NCBI RefSeq assembly: GCF_964199755.1 | Contig: NC_133897.1 | Coordinates: 18,776,492 to 18,840,491, forward strand | Reading direction: 5' to 3' | DNA length: 64,000 nucleotides | DNA from: Larus michahellis | Taxonomy: Eukaryota; Chordata; Aves; Charadriiformes; Laridae | Shown here: one piece after another, positions 24,858 to 38,600 of the stretch | Numbering within the stretch: position 1 is the stretch's first letter | Layout: every line of letters begins with the position of its first letter | Program-made: the position numbers and the translations under genes | The notes under the pieces: generated by a model | Seen by the model: only the letters and a program-made list of their open reading frames with translations | What the model was told of the DNA's origin: nothing | The model's database searches: none

Positions 24858-27800
24858 CTCCTGGGCTGTACAATACAGGTATAAGTGTCAGCCAGCTCAA
24901 ACAATTATGCACTTAGCATTAAATAAATATTAGGTTAAAAGGTGAACTTCCCACAGGCGCACATACTTGCTAAAAACTTGATTAATCTTGAATGATCTGC
25001 TTCTGGTTGTGATGAGAAATGACATTCTTCACAGGTGACCAGGGCTGCAGGGTATTTTTCTTGTCGTCTCTACTTTTAGAGGAAAATCTCTGACTATTCC
25101 CCAGGCTCCCTCATTCCCAGACACTGCCTTTTTTTTCTGTTAACCTCTGCTACTCCTGCCACCAGCTGATCTGCTCTCGAGCCTCTCCCTAGATCAGTGC
25201 TGCTTCGCTTCTCGCGTAGAGAAGTGAATTGTGCATTGACCAAGGCACGCTTTCAGCCCTATCTTCTCTATCCATAAAGCAGATCTGCCAAACAGACTCT
25301 GCAAATTACCTCTTAAAATCAGACCGTGTAAACAGGCAACAGACAATCAAGTAGCTGAAGGAACAAAAGATGCGTCTTCCACACGCTGGAAAAGTGCCTG
25401 GAAAGCAAAACCTTATTCAGAGCTCTGCTTTGCTGGATCCCAAGGCTGCTTAGCTTTTCTCTAAATCAGCTCCATCTATAGTCACAGATTAACCCTCACA
25501 AACCATGCTCAAAGCCACCAAAAGCTGCAAGATCTCTGTCTTCCTGACAGTGCGCAGTCTCCAGGGAGCCCCACTACAGCCATACGAATAACTGGCCATT
25601 CACCTCATTTGCAGCTTCGCAGGGAAAGCTTTTTGTTGAAGCAACTCAAAATAAAACATGATGTCTTTCAACAAGTTAGATGTCAAAGAAAAAAAATTGT
25701 TTGAGATGAAATTAAATACCTCAGTATAAAATTTAAAGCTGGGGTTTTTTTTCCTTAATTCTGGGAAGGGAACTTGTGAGATAAAAATCAGTTCAATTCA
25801 ATTAATTAGAACTCACTAGGATGCCCACCTCGGAACCCTTCAGTCCTCTTGGACTTGCTTCAGCCCACAAAGAGGAGAAGATTCATGTTGAAAGGCATTT
25901 TGGGGGATTCTTGGCACTGGTGACAGATTCTCGCCTCAGTGATACCACACTAGGTCCCAAAAAGCCCATCTCAGTTATTGACTCATGGCAGTTAAGCAGA
26001 GATGAGGCTGTTTTGCAGCCCCACACATCATTCATAGTTGGCATTTCTTGGAGGTTTGCTTTGAAACATGAAATTAAAAACAACTGCTCAGAGTCACACT
26101 TTGAAAAATTTACTTCCTGGTTCCGGAGAAAGTTAACGGGCCATCTAGCAAAAATAAGGAGACCAGAATCTGGCTTTCTAGGAGTAAAGTCTATTTCACC
26201 AATAATACAAATTCTAAAATGCTATGAAAATAGTTTTCTTTTAGTTCTTTCAAAATTGTCTATGATTTCTATGTTTTCTTCTATTTCATATTTCATTGCT
26301 AACCTAATATTGCAAAGCCCAACATAGATACTCTTATCACAAAGGTACTTTAAAGCATTGGTAGCACTTAAATAGCATATAAGAGAAAAATAATGACCTT
26401 GCAATTATAACATAATATAAATCTTTGGCACCTATAGAGTTATCAGGTGAGCTATGTAACTCTTACCTTGTATCATCCCAGTAGGGTGTACTAATAGGCT
26501 GAGTCTTTGGAAGTCATTTATATAGGGTTCTGTGAGGTTTCTTATTCAAATACGCATGCTAGAATGTGGTGAAAACGCTAACGCCTTTCAAAGGGAAAAA
26601 AGGCAATGAGTCATGCGATTAGTCAGTGGCCCTGACTAAAGTTCAAAACTGCTTCCCTGATGTAGTAAATTCTTGATGAAATCAGGTTTTACACCAGGCC
26701 AAGAGTGAAATCTCTGTCTTATCTAACTTCTTACAGTTAGCAAAACAATAAATTGGAGATATCTTGCCATGAAATAGCCCATAAAAGTTTTACGATCTTA
26801 AGAATATGATTTAAAAGACTCTGTCTTAAAAGTAACAACTCAATTTGGTTTGCTTTTAATATGAACAAATCTGAAATAGTGTTTAAAGCCCCATCTATTT
26901 GTTGGAGGCACCATTTGTGAAAATTAAGCACAAACTCTCTATGAACTTGAAGCCTGAATTTCATGTTTGATTCCACAGCTGCATTCTTTTACCAAGCAGG
27001 AACATTTAAATATGCAAGCAGAAAAAACCTTGTTGAAATACAAATAGTCTGAAAATATTTCTGAGTCCACCAGGACATTAAAAGCAATATTGAGCTTCCT
27101 TTCTAAAAACTGTCATCTTCTTAAAAGCAAAACAAACAGTAGAATATCCAAAAGTAACCTCTGAAGGGATCAAGTTCAGTAGTCTCTGCTAGATACCTTT
27201 TTAACTCTCCCTCATCTGATTTCACACTAACCACCCAAACTCACCTTTCTCCTCTTCTGACTTTGTAATGGAAACACAGTGTTGGATGAGACAGGTGAGT
27301 TCATGTATCGTTAGAATTTTCCCTGGTCGTGGGACTCAACTCTTTCCAAAAAAATAGCAAAATACCACTGTGCCGAGAAGAAACAATTTATACTGCCACT
27401 GAATAGCTTTGTAACCTGCTCTGAAAAGCTCAAATTTTGCTCTCCATTTCATAGCTGTAAATCTGTCACTCACTTTTCCAAATTCTGAGGTTATTGGGAA
27501 TTATTTAATGGTTTCTTTAACTAAATTAACCCGTTTCCCTGATGTCTTACTAGGCTGATGCACAAGATGGCTAGTCTGAAGCTGATGTGAGAATCCCTGT
27601 ATTTTATACATGTCTAAAGAGCACTCTTGTCAGTGCTGGTACCATTGACATCCATCCTTGGCAGAGAAGAACGTGGGTTCATCAGGTGAACTAGGAATGC
27701 ACTCCATTACATTTTCCCAATTACCATCTGAAAGCAATAAATGCTAAGTCATATTTCAAGGTATTGGTTAGGTATTGTAAAGAATATTGAAATAAATCCT

Positions 27801-30375
27801 GCACAACTGTGGCCATTAATTTCAATGCAAATTAAAATAATCTGAACACCAGTGACCCAAACACAACGTGAACAATACAAACACTAGTGCAGTACTAAGA
27901 TAGTCTTGTTAACGTCATTGGTTCAAAAGGTGAGACTAGTTTGCAGTTATCAATGTGTTGCCTGGGTGTTGATGACTTGCACTAATCTCATCACAGCTGG
28001 AGTATCTTCATAAACCCAAAGTAAAGCAATGATTGCTCAATCCTTCTAAGCAACGCCAGCAGCAGACACACGAACTAAATATGGAAGCACATGTAGCAAT
28101 AACGGATTGAGTCTACTATTATTGACATAGGCAGCCTATTTATAACTGAATTGTAAGAAGTTAGTTCGTCATCATTTATTACACATTTCATCTAAATTTA
28201 AAAGTTCAAGGTTCAAAATAGAAACAGCAAAGCCCTGTCACATGGGAAGCACTACATTTGCCATTCCCATGTCATTACTGTGCCCACCTCTGAACGAAAC
28301 CTTTGGTTTGTTCTAACCAAATCTATGTCTGATAATTCCAAAAGGACAAATAAAATACGTGTGCATTTCCCCAGGTTTTCAAACCAACAATTGCATCCTG
28401 CCAAGACTCAGATATAGGAAAATACCTATTCATTTGCCTAGTCTTCATTATTTCAAGCAAGTTTTTCCTGTCTTCTGGTGGGAAAACATGCATGAGTGAG
28501 GTTCCTGTGGGACTGGATTTATTTCAGAGACAACACAGAGAAAAAGCAAAAAAAAAGAAAGTCTTCTGAAAGGTTTTTCGTCCCAAGTAGATATTAGGGC
28601 AGAAATACCTGTGGGTTCCCTGCTTCCATCAGGACACAAGAAGGACTACTATGGAAATCACTAGAAGTTGTTTCTTCACTGGAGCAGTGCTGTGACCAGC
28701 TAGAAGGTGGCAACACAAATACCTCATTCTGCATTATTGTGAAAACCTAGTAAGAAAAGGTACCGGCTCTTGGGCGAACCATTTTTTAATAACTCAAATC
28801 TCAAAAAGTAGCTTCATATATAATGGTAATTAATGGATATTTATGTGTCATTGAATGAGGGAGCAATATTTGGCTTTTTCATTTTGCATCTATCAAGTTT
28901 TCCAGTACATTATTATTATCAGTGTTATTTTTATAGCATATATAAATGCTACACTATAGCAGTGATAATGACACTAAGCACAGCACGGCTGTGCCATGCC
29001 AGCAGCTATACTAATCCATAGGGAGAAAAAGTGCCTCACCACAGAGAGTAATGTGTGTGACAATCTCTATTTCTTTTTATTAGTTTCCAGTGCTCTGGAA
29101 GCTAATGGAGCTAGTCAGGAGGAACAGAAGGAAGAGGAAGAGTAGTTTCTAGCCTCAAAATTGTCTTGTATTTTAATTTTTTTTCCCACTCTAATAGTAA
29201 TCTCATGTATGATTTCAAAAACAAGCCTTCTATATGACAGTAAATGCTGCAAAGCTGTCTGCACGAACTTGCCCAGAGCAATAAACAATAAACAAATAAT
29301 AAATAAACAATAAACAAATAAAAATAAACAATAACAACAATAAACAATAAAAATTTTAAAATAAACAATAAAAATAAACAATAAACAATAAAATCTCCAG
29401 GCCCTGCCCTTTTCAGTCTAACAGTGGAGAATTTGGTGCCATTGTTGATAGTTTGAATAAGGACAAAAGCAACTATATTCCTAATGATCAACAGGTAGAA
29501 GAGAAGACTTGAGATCATAGTATGAAGATGGTTGCCTAATTTTCCTAAAATGTGGATAATAAGGAAAGGATGGAGCACAAGAAGATTCCTCTTAATTTCT
29601 TAGAGGTGGAATCTGGAAGCTATATGCATTGCATCAGCTCTGAGCCTCTGAAGGTTACTGGCTTCTATCAACAGAAATAGTCACACTAGAACAAAAAATG
29701 GCCCTTAAATTAACACAGGTTCTTGTGCATCAAATGAACTCCGTTGCTCCAGGTCACAGTAACAGTCCTACTATACATACTTTCCCCAACCATATGAAAA
29801 TGATATTGCTATTAATAGGGAATGTGATCTAGATTTCTTCTTCAAAGACAACAGACAAAAAGCCTGCACTGTAAAAATCAGATCAATTTAGATGGTTAAA
29901 GTTAGCTACATCCATTTTCATTGATGAATGCAGTAGAAGAATAATTTTCCTACACCTGCTCAATATTCTTTTTTATATATGCAGGGATGCCATTAATTCT
30001 TTTTATCATACACTTAATCTGAGATATGAAACAAACTGGTTATCTAACAACACTACCAGTTTCCTCTTCAGAATCACAACTTCTCGGAACGAAATACCAC
30101 ATCCTGTCAAAATCCCCAGCTTTCTCTATTCCTGATTCATGACATTGCATTTAGCTATTTCAAAATGTTTCCCTGACAATTCTATTATTGAGTAATAGCA
30201 ATTGGTATCAAGGCTTAAATTAAGGTGTTTAAACTGTACTTTTTTTAAAAAATAGAACATAACTGTGCATAAGTAGGTACATATTACAAAAAAAAAAAAA
30301 AAAAAGTAAAACCAGCCTTGAACCATTGGGAAAAGTCATGTGCAGCCTTTACAGTAAATACAAACAAGCATTTTC
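24858..30375. other. Upstream flank of the PKS gene, no coding exon recognised
   Basis: This AT-rich sequence follows the first coding exon on the minus strand. The CTGTATTGTACAG acceptor next to that exon (about 24875-24863) means the PKS transcript should start in a non-coding exon somewhere to the right, but no promoter or exon could be picked out. A 168-codon plus frame at 25821-26327 has no domain and AT-rich codons, and is probably chance. An A-rich low-complexity run lies at 29278-29395. Confidence 0.5.
29278..29395. repeat. Low-complexity (AATAAACA)n-type tract
   Basis: Imperfect repetition of AATAAACAATAAACAAATAA-like units covers about 118 bp with almost no G. This kind of A-rich tract often derives from an expanded retroposon tail. 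Confidence 0.9.
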
Positions 30376-30376
30376 A

Positions 30377-33330
30377 GAGAATCATAGAATCATAGAATAC
30401 CAGGTTGGAAGGGATCTCAAGGATCATCTGGTCCAATCTCTCTTAGCAAAAGCCTGATCTAGACAAGATGGCCCAGCACCCTGTCCAGCTGAATCTTAAA
30501 AGTGTCCAGTGTTGGGGAATCCACCAATTCCCCGGGGGGATTATTCCAATGGCTGGTTGTTCTCATTGTGAAAAATTGTCCTCTTCTGTTCAATCATAAT
30601 CTTCCCAGGTGAAACTTGTACCCATTACCCCTCCTCTTTTCCATGTGACTCCTCATAAAAAGGGAGTCTCCATCTTCTTTGTAGCCACCCTTTAAATCCT
30701 GGAACATGTTGATAAGGTGTCCCCTAAGCCTTCGTTTCTCAAGGCTGAATAAACCCAGTTCTCTCATATGACAAGGCTTCCCAGTCCTTTGATCGTCTTG
30801 GTGGCCCTTCTCTGGACCCTTTCCAGCCTGTCCACATCTTTTTTGCATAGCAGGGACCAAAATTGAACACAGTATTCCACGTGCGGCCTGACGAGCGCTG
30901 AGTAGAATGGAATAATTACTTCTTTATCTCTGATGGTGATGCCCTTGTTGATGCAACCCAGCAACCTGTTGGCTTTCTTTGACACAGCAGCACACTGTTC
31001 ACTCATATTGAGCTTGTTGTTCAACAGGAACTCCAGATCCCTTTCAACAGAACTGCTCCCCAGCCACATAGATACCAGTCTATGCTGCATTCAGGATTAC
31101 GTTTTCCCAGGTGGAAGACCTTACGCTTGTCCTTGTTGATCTTCATAAACTTCTTGTTAGCTGACTCTTCCAGCCTATCCAGGTCTTCCTGCAGGGTGGC
31201 TCTCCCTTCCAAAGTGTCCACTTTTCCACTCAGTTTGTAAACTTCATCAGGGTACTCTTGATTCCATTGTCCAGATCACTTATGAAGATATTAAATAGCT
31301 ATGGGCCCGATATTAATCCCTGGAGGATCCCACTTGTGACAGGCTGCCAGTTTGAAAAGGAGCTATTTACCACCAACCACTGGGTACAGCCCGTCAGCCA
31401 GTTCCCCACCTACTGCACAGACCACTTGTCTAGACCATAATGCATCAGTTTCTCTGGGAGGAGGCTATGGGAAACCGTATCGAAAGCCTTGGAGAAATCC
31501 AGGTAAACAACGTCCACCACTCACCCCACATCCACTGAGCAGGTTACTTTGTTGTAGAAGGCAATCAGGTTTGTCAAGCATGATTCGCCCTTGGTGAATC
31601 CATGCTAGTGTTTACCAATCATGTGCTTCATTTGACTTGTGATAGCCCCTAGGAGAATTCATTCCATAACTTTCCCAGGGATAACGTAAGACTGACGGGA
31701 ATTTCCTGGATCCTCCTTTAAGACTTTCTTGTAAATGGGAGTGTCATTAGCCTTCTTCCAGTCTTCTCGGATGTCCCCCAAACTACATGACTCCTCAAAG
31801 ATTATGGAGACCAGCCTCGCAATGATGTCAACCAGCTCTCTTAACACCCTCAGGTGGATAATGTCAGGGCACATCAATTTGTAGTGGTCAAGCTCCTGTA
31901 ATAGTTCACATACCAACTCTTCCTTCACTGATGCTGCGTCTGTGTTTGCATCAACCTGGACTGTTTTTACCAAGGTCTAGGAACCAACAGCGCTGGTAAA
32001 GACAGAGGTAAAGAAAGTGTTGAGATACTCTGCCTTTTCAGCATTGTTGGTGAGTAATTCACCTCTCCTGTTCAACATCAGACTAATATTTTCCTTCAGT
32101 TTCTGCTTGTTGTTTATGTACCCGATGGACTCTTTCCTGTAGTTTTTGACATCTCTGGACAATTTCAATTTAAGATAAGCTTTTGCTTTTCTAACTGCAT
32201 CTCTGAACACCCTGGCAATGCCCTTGTAGTTCTCAATGGGTATTCATTCGCTTTTCCATCTCTGGTATGCTTTTGGTTTTGAGCAGACTCAGGAGCTCAC
32301 AGTTAAGCCAAAGTGGTCTCTTGCTCCTCCTACTTCTTTTACCTTTAAAGGGGATGAAGTGTTTTTGTGCTTCCAGAAGCACATTCTTTAAAAAATCCCA
32401 GCACTCGTTATCTCCTTTATCCTCCATGGAAGCTTCCCACAGAATCCCTCCCAACTGAGCTCTGAGCGAGCTGAAGTTTGCTCTTCTAAAATCTAAAACC
32501 TTTGTCTTAGTACTAACCTTCAGCATGCTCAGCAGGATCCCAAACTCCACAATATTGTGATCACTGCAGCTAAGGTTATCATTAACTGAGATATTACAAT
32601 GCATGTTTTCTAGGTTTGTCAGTAGCAAGTCCAGCAATGCCTCATTCCTGATTGGCACATCTAATATTTGTATGAGGAAACAGTCCTCTACAATTCCAGG
32701 AACTCGATAGAAGACATAGGAGCTGCTGTATTGTTCTTCCCACAAATGTCTGGGTAGTTGAAGCATACCTTCTGTGACTCCCTGCCAGGTCGGCAGATGG
32801 GTGCCTCAGTGCCCCTTAACAGAGAGTCACCCACTACAAGCACTCATCATTTCTTTTTGCAGTATCCACTGCCTGCTGCTGGTATAGTTTCTCCTTGCAG
32901 ACCTTGCTCGTGGGTGTCTACAGCTGTTAAAGCTTCATATATGGTTTTGGTTGTAATGCTGGAGGGTGGGGACTGAAGCAGAGTCCTGCTTTTGTGGGTC
33001 ACCAGGGTCCAAGGTGCCTCATTCACAGGAGCATGGTTCTGAAACTACTTATCTATCTCTGTCTCAGCCCCTCTAATACTGCACAGCCTTTTAACTGTTT
33101 CCTGCAACTTGGCCACCTGGCGCAACACATCATCAGCCTGTGCACATCTTTTGCAGGTGCTTACTTTTTCTTCAGGAGAAGGGTTTGGGCACTCGTTGCA
33201 ACCTACCATCTGTACTGAAGTCTCCTTCCTTACCAGTTACATCTGGGTGAAAGCATCAGACATCTCAGTGGCTTTCTCTGTAGAAACACTGGTTTTAATC
33301 CTGAGGTGAGTGCCCAGCATTATGGCAGAG
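30377..33330 (-). repeat. Long CR1 LINE with ORF2 and an ORF1 remnant
   Basis: The 3' tail is at the left (AGAATCATAGAATCATAGAA). Minus frames run through the end of the endonuclease (32233-32766, including NLSCSDHNIVEFGILL), the linker and N-terminal RT (31977-32210 and 31659-31973) and the RT C-terminus (30764-31221). Further right, at 33052-33205, minus encodes a Cys-rich plus coiled-coil segment (CNECPNP...TCKRCAQADD...VAKLQETVKRL), which fits the zinc-binding start of CR1 ORF1. Most of the endonuclease seems deleted. Frames are broken by several stops, so it is not mobile. At nearly 3 kb it is the longest CR1 here. Confidence 0.9.
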
Positions 33331-33334
33331 ACCT

Positions 33335-34730
33335 AGAGCACTTCCCTGAGCTGTGGGCCTACAAGCAGGGTGCACGGCCCTTCTCACTTGCCCTTCTGCA
33401 CGAACTGCTGTGCAAACGGCTGCGCCCTCTTGATCCCTGTTTCCAGCACTCCTGGTTGCAAGCACTGCCTAAGGCCATTTAAAACTCCCGTGGTTGCTCC
33501 TGGCAAGGCCCAAGCCATACCAGCTTCTCTCACCAGAGCCACCAGCTCCTGGCGAGGCTCTGCTCATCCTCAGGTTTCCTTGGCTCCAGGAACCCCATTG
33601 TGCACCTCCATCAAGCACTCAGCCACAGGACCTACCATACCGTAGCTGCATGCCTCACCAAATTTCCTTAATATTCAAGAGCAGATAACTTATACTTTTC
33701 CCCAGCGTTAAACTATTGAACAATTAAGATTTTTAATGCAAAAATAAACAGCGTAATTTTAAATCTAGCCTGTAGCCAAAACAGTAATAACGTAAGTACA
33801 ACAGAAGCTCTTTATTTGACAGTTAAGAAATCGTAGCCTGAGGCCTCAACTAACAGCTCAATCAACTCAAATTTGTTTCTTTAAGAAAAGCTGTTTTTCT
33901 TCCTGTTTCCTACAGACCTGTTAACAGCTCTCAACTCAAGAGCACATATCAGCCTTTGCAGATTGGCAGGCTGTTACAGGATTACGGATGGCAAATAAGC
34001 TTTCACAGAAATTGCATATTCTGGCAATTCATAAGGGTCTTGTGCAAGTGTTGAGACAACGATATAACTGTGTTTAAATATACATGTGTATTACTGAAGG
34101 GAGTTTCTAACTTGCCAAATGTACAGGTTGCTTTGCCAGTCTTGTAGGCAGCAATATTGTATTTCACTATTTTAAGAAACTTCATATACATTCACACATA
34201 AAACGTGCACGCACATGCCCCAAACATACACCAGTTTATGAAGTGCAAATGGCTAATGTTAGCCAAAAGAGAGATAACTAAAGTCAAAGGAATTAAATAA
34301 TCCACTTGCAGGCTCTCAGATACACTAAGTACACACATTCATATTTACAGTTTAAAAAAAAGCAGTCAGTGAACATATAACTAAATATGTAGATAAACAC
34401 TCCACTGTAGCGATATCTCTACAGAGGCAGACTAAGAGACAGAGCCTCTCACTAATAAAAGAATTCCTAAAATGTATTGTGTGTGATAGGCTCCTAGCAA
34501 AGTAAACCAAGATACACCTCAGACTTTTGCAGTTCACGGTACCCTTCGAGCATTTATTTATAATTCTTAACAGGACTGTCTCCCACATAAGGAACAAACA
34601 GCTGAACAACAGCCCAGGAGAAAGACTATTGATGACTCTTCTGCTCACCTCTGGGCTTGCCTCCCCGATTTCTTGCTTCCCTGCAAGCATGACCAAGTGG
34701 CATGTAAACAAAAGATGTGGGAAAGGCAGG
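33335..34730. other. Intergenic, possibly the CR1 5' region at its left edge
   Basis: Positions 33335-33660 are GC-richer and may be the CR1 5' UTR or ORF1 start. The rest is AT-rich with no recognised exon or repeat, apart from a short CR1-like tail (CATAGAATCACAGAATGGTT) at 34735. Confidence 0.4.
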
Positions 34731-34799
34731 TTTTCATAGAATCACAGAATGGTTCAGGACAGGGACACCTAAAGTTAAAGCTAGTCACCAGAGTTCTGT

Positions 34800-35855
34800 G
34801 AAAACAGGAAAGTTGAACTGTGTCTCCAAAACACGTTAGTAATAAGAGTAGAACAAATTTGACTTACCTAAACAAGGCATTTCATGGTGTAGATACTTGC
34901 ATGCAATGACCTTTTCATTTTCTATACTCCATGATGAAACTCCAACAAAGATTATTTTTGTTTTCTGATTAAAAACATCTCACAAAGTATATGTTCATCT
35001 ACCATTGTCAACAGGAAGACAACACAGATTGGATCCAAATAAAGATTTCAAGAGCTACCTCAGGATTTCAATGAATGTTAGACACTCAAAAGGCAACTTT
35101 AATTCAAAAAAACCCCAACCAACCAAAAAAACCCCAAGAAACAAACCTAAACTTGCTCACTCAGTAGTCATCTAAATCCGGGCACCTCTCTACCTGGCTG
35201 CTGTTCACTTCTTTTTAATTCCAGCTACACAGAAGTACCCACCTGCAGCCTGAAGTTAGGTACGCAAAACACAAGATGATCTGTGTCACCCAGAGTTCTT
35301 ATTTCCTTTTGTTTACTGGTAGGTAGGACTTCTTCCCACTCCTTAATCTCTGACTTTATTGTCAGCCTTCTGAGGCTCCCACCTCCTCATTCCACCAAGG
35401 GACTATAAACACCTACCTTTAGGTGTCTACCCACCTAGATCCTAAAAACCTATCAGATAGGTGAGTGTCCACCAGCAAAGTCTTAAAATGGACCTACCCA
35501 CCAAATGACAGTTTATCCCTCTTTCTGGCTATAGTCTTCCTTATAAATCCACAGTTCTTTTCAGTAAGTAAGGTCAAAATGACATAGGTCCCAAAGATTT
35601 TGATTTACCCTTCCCTTCTCCCAGTAGAGTCAGTAGAGGTCTGCCAACAGAATTCAGATAGTGCTGGGAATATTTGTAAATTTCTGCTGTGCAGGGGTAA
35701 AAACCATTCTGCTGTGTTGCGCCCAAAGTGCAAGGCATGATTATGGTTTTTTCTGCCCCATACACAGAGAAGCCATATGCAAATGGATAGAGTGTTCTGA
35801 TCAGGTACAGATCAGAATCAGGTACAGGATCAGCAATTCCTCCAAAAATCCCCAG
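34800..35855. other. Intergenic, nothing recognised
   Basis: There is A/C-rich low complexity at 35105-35145. No exon with acceptable splice borders was seen. Confidence 0.45.
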
Positions 35856-35860
35856 TTTAC

Positions 35861-36449
35861 TGTACTAGTTTTGGCTGGGATAGAGTTAAATGTCTTCATA
35901 ATAGCTTGTAAGGGCTATGTTTTGGATTTGTGCTGAAAACAGTGCTAGTTACACACTGATGTTTTAGTTACTGCTGACCAGTGCTTACAACCCATTAAGG
36001 TGTTTTTTGCTCCTCACATTGCCCCACCAGTGAGTAGGCTGGGGGTGCACAAAAAGTTGGGAGGGGACACAGCTGAGACAGCTGACCCCAACTGACCAAA
36101 GGGATATCCCATACCTTATGATGTCATGCTCAGCAATAAAACTGGGAAGGAGGTTGGTGGGGGCCACTGTTCAGGGACTGGACGGGCGTTAGTCAGTTGT
36201 TGGTGAGCAATTGTTTTCTTTTTCATCATTTGTTTCTCTTGGGTTTTATTTTCCTTTCTTTTTGTTGTGGTTTGGGTTGTTTTTTCTTTTCCTTATATTT
36301 TTTTTAATGACTTTTTAATCATTAAACTGTTTTTATCTCAACCCACAAGTTTCCTTCTCGCTTCTACCTTTCCTATTCTATCATCCCACCAGGGGGAAGT
36401 AAGCGAGCAGCTCTGTGGTGCTTAGTTTCCAGCCAGGGTTAAACTACGA
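35861..36449 (+). mobile_element. ERVL-type LTR (solo)
   Basis: The sequence starts TGTACTAGTTTTGGCTGGGA and ends near TTAAACTACGATA. It contains the stretches GTGCTGAAAACAGTG, CTGACCCCAACTGACCAAAG and ATGATGTCATGCTCAGC that mark a very common avian ERVL LTR. A polyadenylation signal AATAAA sits near 36135 and a T-rich tract at 36220-36310. The flanking 5-mers TTTAC and TTCAC are nearly alike, consistent with a mutated 5-bp target duplication. No retroviral coding sequence adjoins it. The exact right end is uncertain by a few bases. Confidence 0.85.
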
Positions 36450-36451
36450 TA

Positions 36452-37810
36452 TTCACCCAGGAAAGAACCCAAAAGAGAAGTGCCCATCTCCCTCACTGAA
36501 GCTTTTAAGAAAAGGCTAGTAGTAGTAACTTCTGATTTCTTCAGAAATTCTGTAGGCACAGTTCATCCTACCATTTGGCAGTGGAATGGACTACTGACCA
36601 AAGTCCCTTCTGATGCTATGACGGTCTCACAACAAACTCAATACTTCTCAGGAGTGGACAACCATAAGGAAATATCTCTCTGTGCTAGATTTCCAGAGTG
36701 GGCAACAGAATGGAAATGGCCCAGCCATGCTCACCATAATCTGAAACTGCAGAGCTCAATTCCTGCTGCCCTGGCAAACCTAGACAGTCATTTTTCTTTA
36801 TGACTGGTAAGACCCACAATACAGCCTGACAGTGACATGCATTAGCACAGCACAGGGGTCTGCCACAAAGCATAAGGACTTTTGGATGGAAGAAAGATGA
36901 GTAAGACAAAGGCTGTGTCCAGCCTTGAGATAAATAGTAAAGAGGAAGATCTAGGTGCCTCCCTGTTTGTACATGTAGCTCAACAGTCACCCTGAAGTGG
37001 GTGGTCAAGGGCTCTCAGGCAAAAGATGCAGCAGTTCTGCAAGTTTGACTTTTGGCATTGCTTGTAAAAATGAATCCTCTTAGAGCTCAGACCTCAGCTG
37101 ATACCAATGTTTTTCTACATAGTATATCATATAAAAGAAAAGAGCCTATGGCTTCCCAAAGTGTCAAAAATTCACCGGCAATTTTCACCTGTGTGGGGCT
37201 TTTTCTGGGCCAAGGTATGATTGTGGATGAGACAGAGGCTGGACTGAAGACAAGGACTCTCTTTGCTGCATTCAAAAAACTCCAAGAAATCACTTTATGC
37301 TGCCTTGAAAACCTGGGTCTGTCTTATGTGAAAATGTTTCTCTTTGAAGCTAAAAAAAAGTTATACTATATTTTGGTTTACAAATTCTATGGGGCATACC
37401 ATCCCTAAACATTCATAACAGTCAGTGTTGATACAGCTAGTTTTAAAGAGCAAAATGTCATAAACTTACAATTGCATTGGACCATAATCACAGACTTTAT
37501 ACCAAAGTCACATAAAATAAAATAGCTTACCAAAAAGACAGTTGATTATTTTCCCTTATTATACTGAAATATTGAGCAAAGTTCAAACAATTTATGATTT
37601 CTTCTGAAGGCTGTAGAAAACATTCAAAGTGTCAAGTGAAATGGCATTTCTTAACAACTTGTGTTATAGAAAATTAGCCCAAAAAGAATCATGAACTCAT
37701 CTTCAGCAGCCTCTTATTTTCCTGAATGACAAAAAAAACCCTGAAACCAAGAAAGGAACTAAAAAGCCCCTTTGAACCTTCAAAATCACAGAGAAGATCC
37801 CCTTCAGAGA
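36452..37810. other. Intergenic, nothing recognised
   Basis: The open frames at 36480-36803 and 37052-37408 (plus) have no recognisable domain or splice context. No repeat family was identified. Confidence 0.45.
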
Positions 37811-37816
37811 CAGGTA

Positions 37817-38600
37817 TAGAATCATAGAATCATAGGGTTGGAAGGGACCTCTGGAGATCATCTAGTCCAACCCCCCTGCCACAGCAGGGTCACCTAGAGC
37901 AGGTTGCACAGGAACGCGTCCAGGTGGGTTTGGAATGTCTCCAGAGTTGGAGACTCCACCACCTCTCTGGGCAGCCTGTTCCGGTGCTCTGCCACCCTCA
38001 AAGTAAAGAAGTTCCTCCTCATGTTTAGGTGGAACTTCCTATGCTCAAGTTTGTGCCCATTACCTCTTGTCCTGTCCCCGGGCACCACTGAAAAGAGCCT
38101 GGCCCCATCCTCCTGACACCCACCCTTTAAGTATTTATAAGTGTTGATAAGGTCCCCCCTCAGTCGTCTTTTTTCCAGACTGAAGAGACCCAAATCCCTC
38201 AGCCTTTCTTCATAAGAGAGGTGTTCCAGTCCCCTAATCATCTTGGTAGCTCTCTGCTGCACCCTCTCCAGCAGTTCCCTGTCCTTCTTGAACCAGGGAG
38301 CCCAGAACTGGACACAGTACTCCAGGTGTGGCCTCACCAAGGCAGAGTAGAAGGGGAGGATGACCTCCCTCGACCTGCTGGCCACAGTCTTCTTGATGCA
38401 CCCCAGGATACCATTGGCCTTCTTGGCCACAAGGGCACATTGCTGGCTCATGGTCATCCTGTTGTCCACCAGGACTCCCAGGTCTCTTTCCACCGAGCTG
38501 CTCTCCAGCAGGTCAGCCCCCAACCTGTACTGGTGCATGGGGTTATTCCTCCCCAGGTGCAGCACCCTACACTTGCCCTTATTGAATTTCATAAGGTTCC
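37817..38600 (-). repeat. CR1 LINE, 3' portion with a long intact frame
   Basis: The 3' end at the left reads AGAATCATAGAATCATAGGG followed by TTGGAAGGGACCTCTGGAGA. On the minus strand an uninterrupted frame of about 235 codons (37894-38613) gives the C-terminal part of the CR1 reverse transcriptase. The long open frame marks this as one of the younger copies in the window. It is 5' truncated near 38600. Confidence 0.95.

Noticed and set aside
25821-26327. 168-codon open frame on plus
   Set aside because: No domain, no splice context, AT-rich codons, and no similarity to any family I know.
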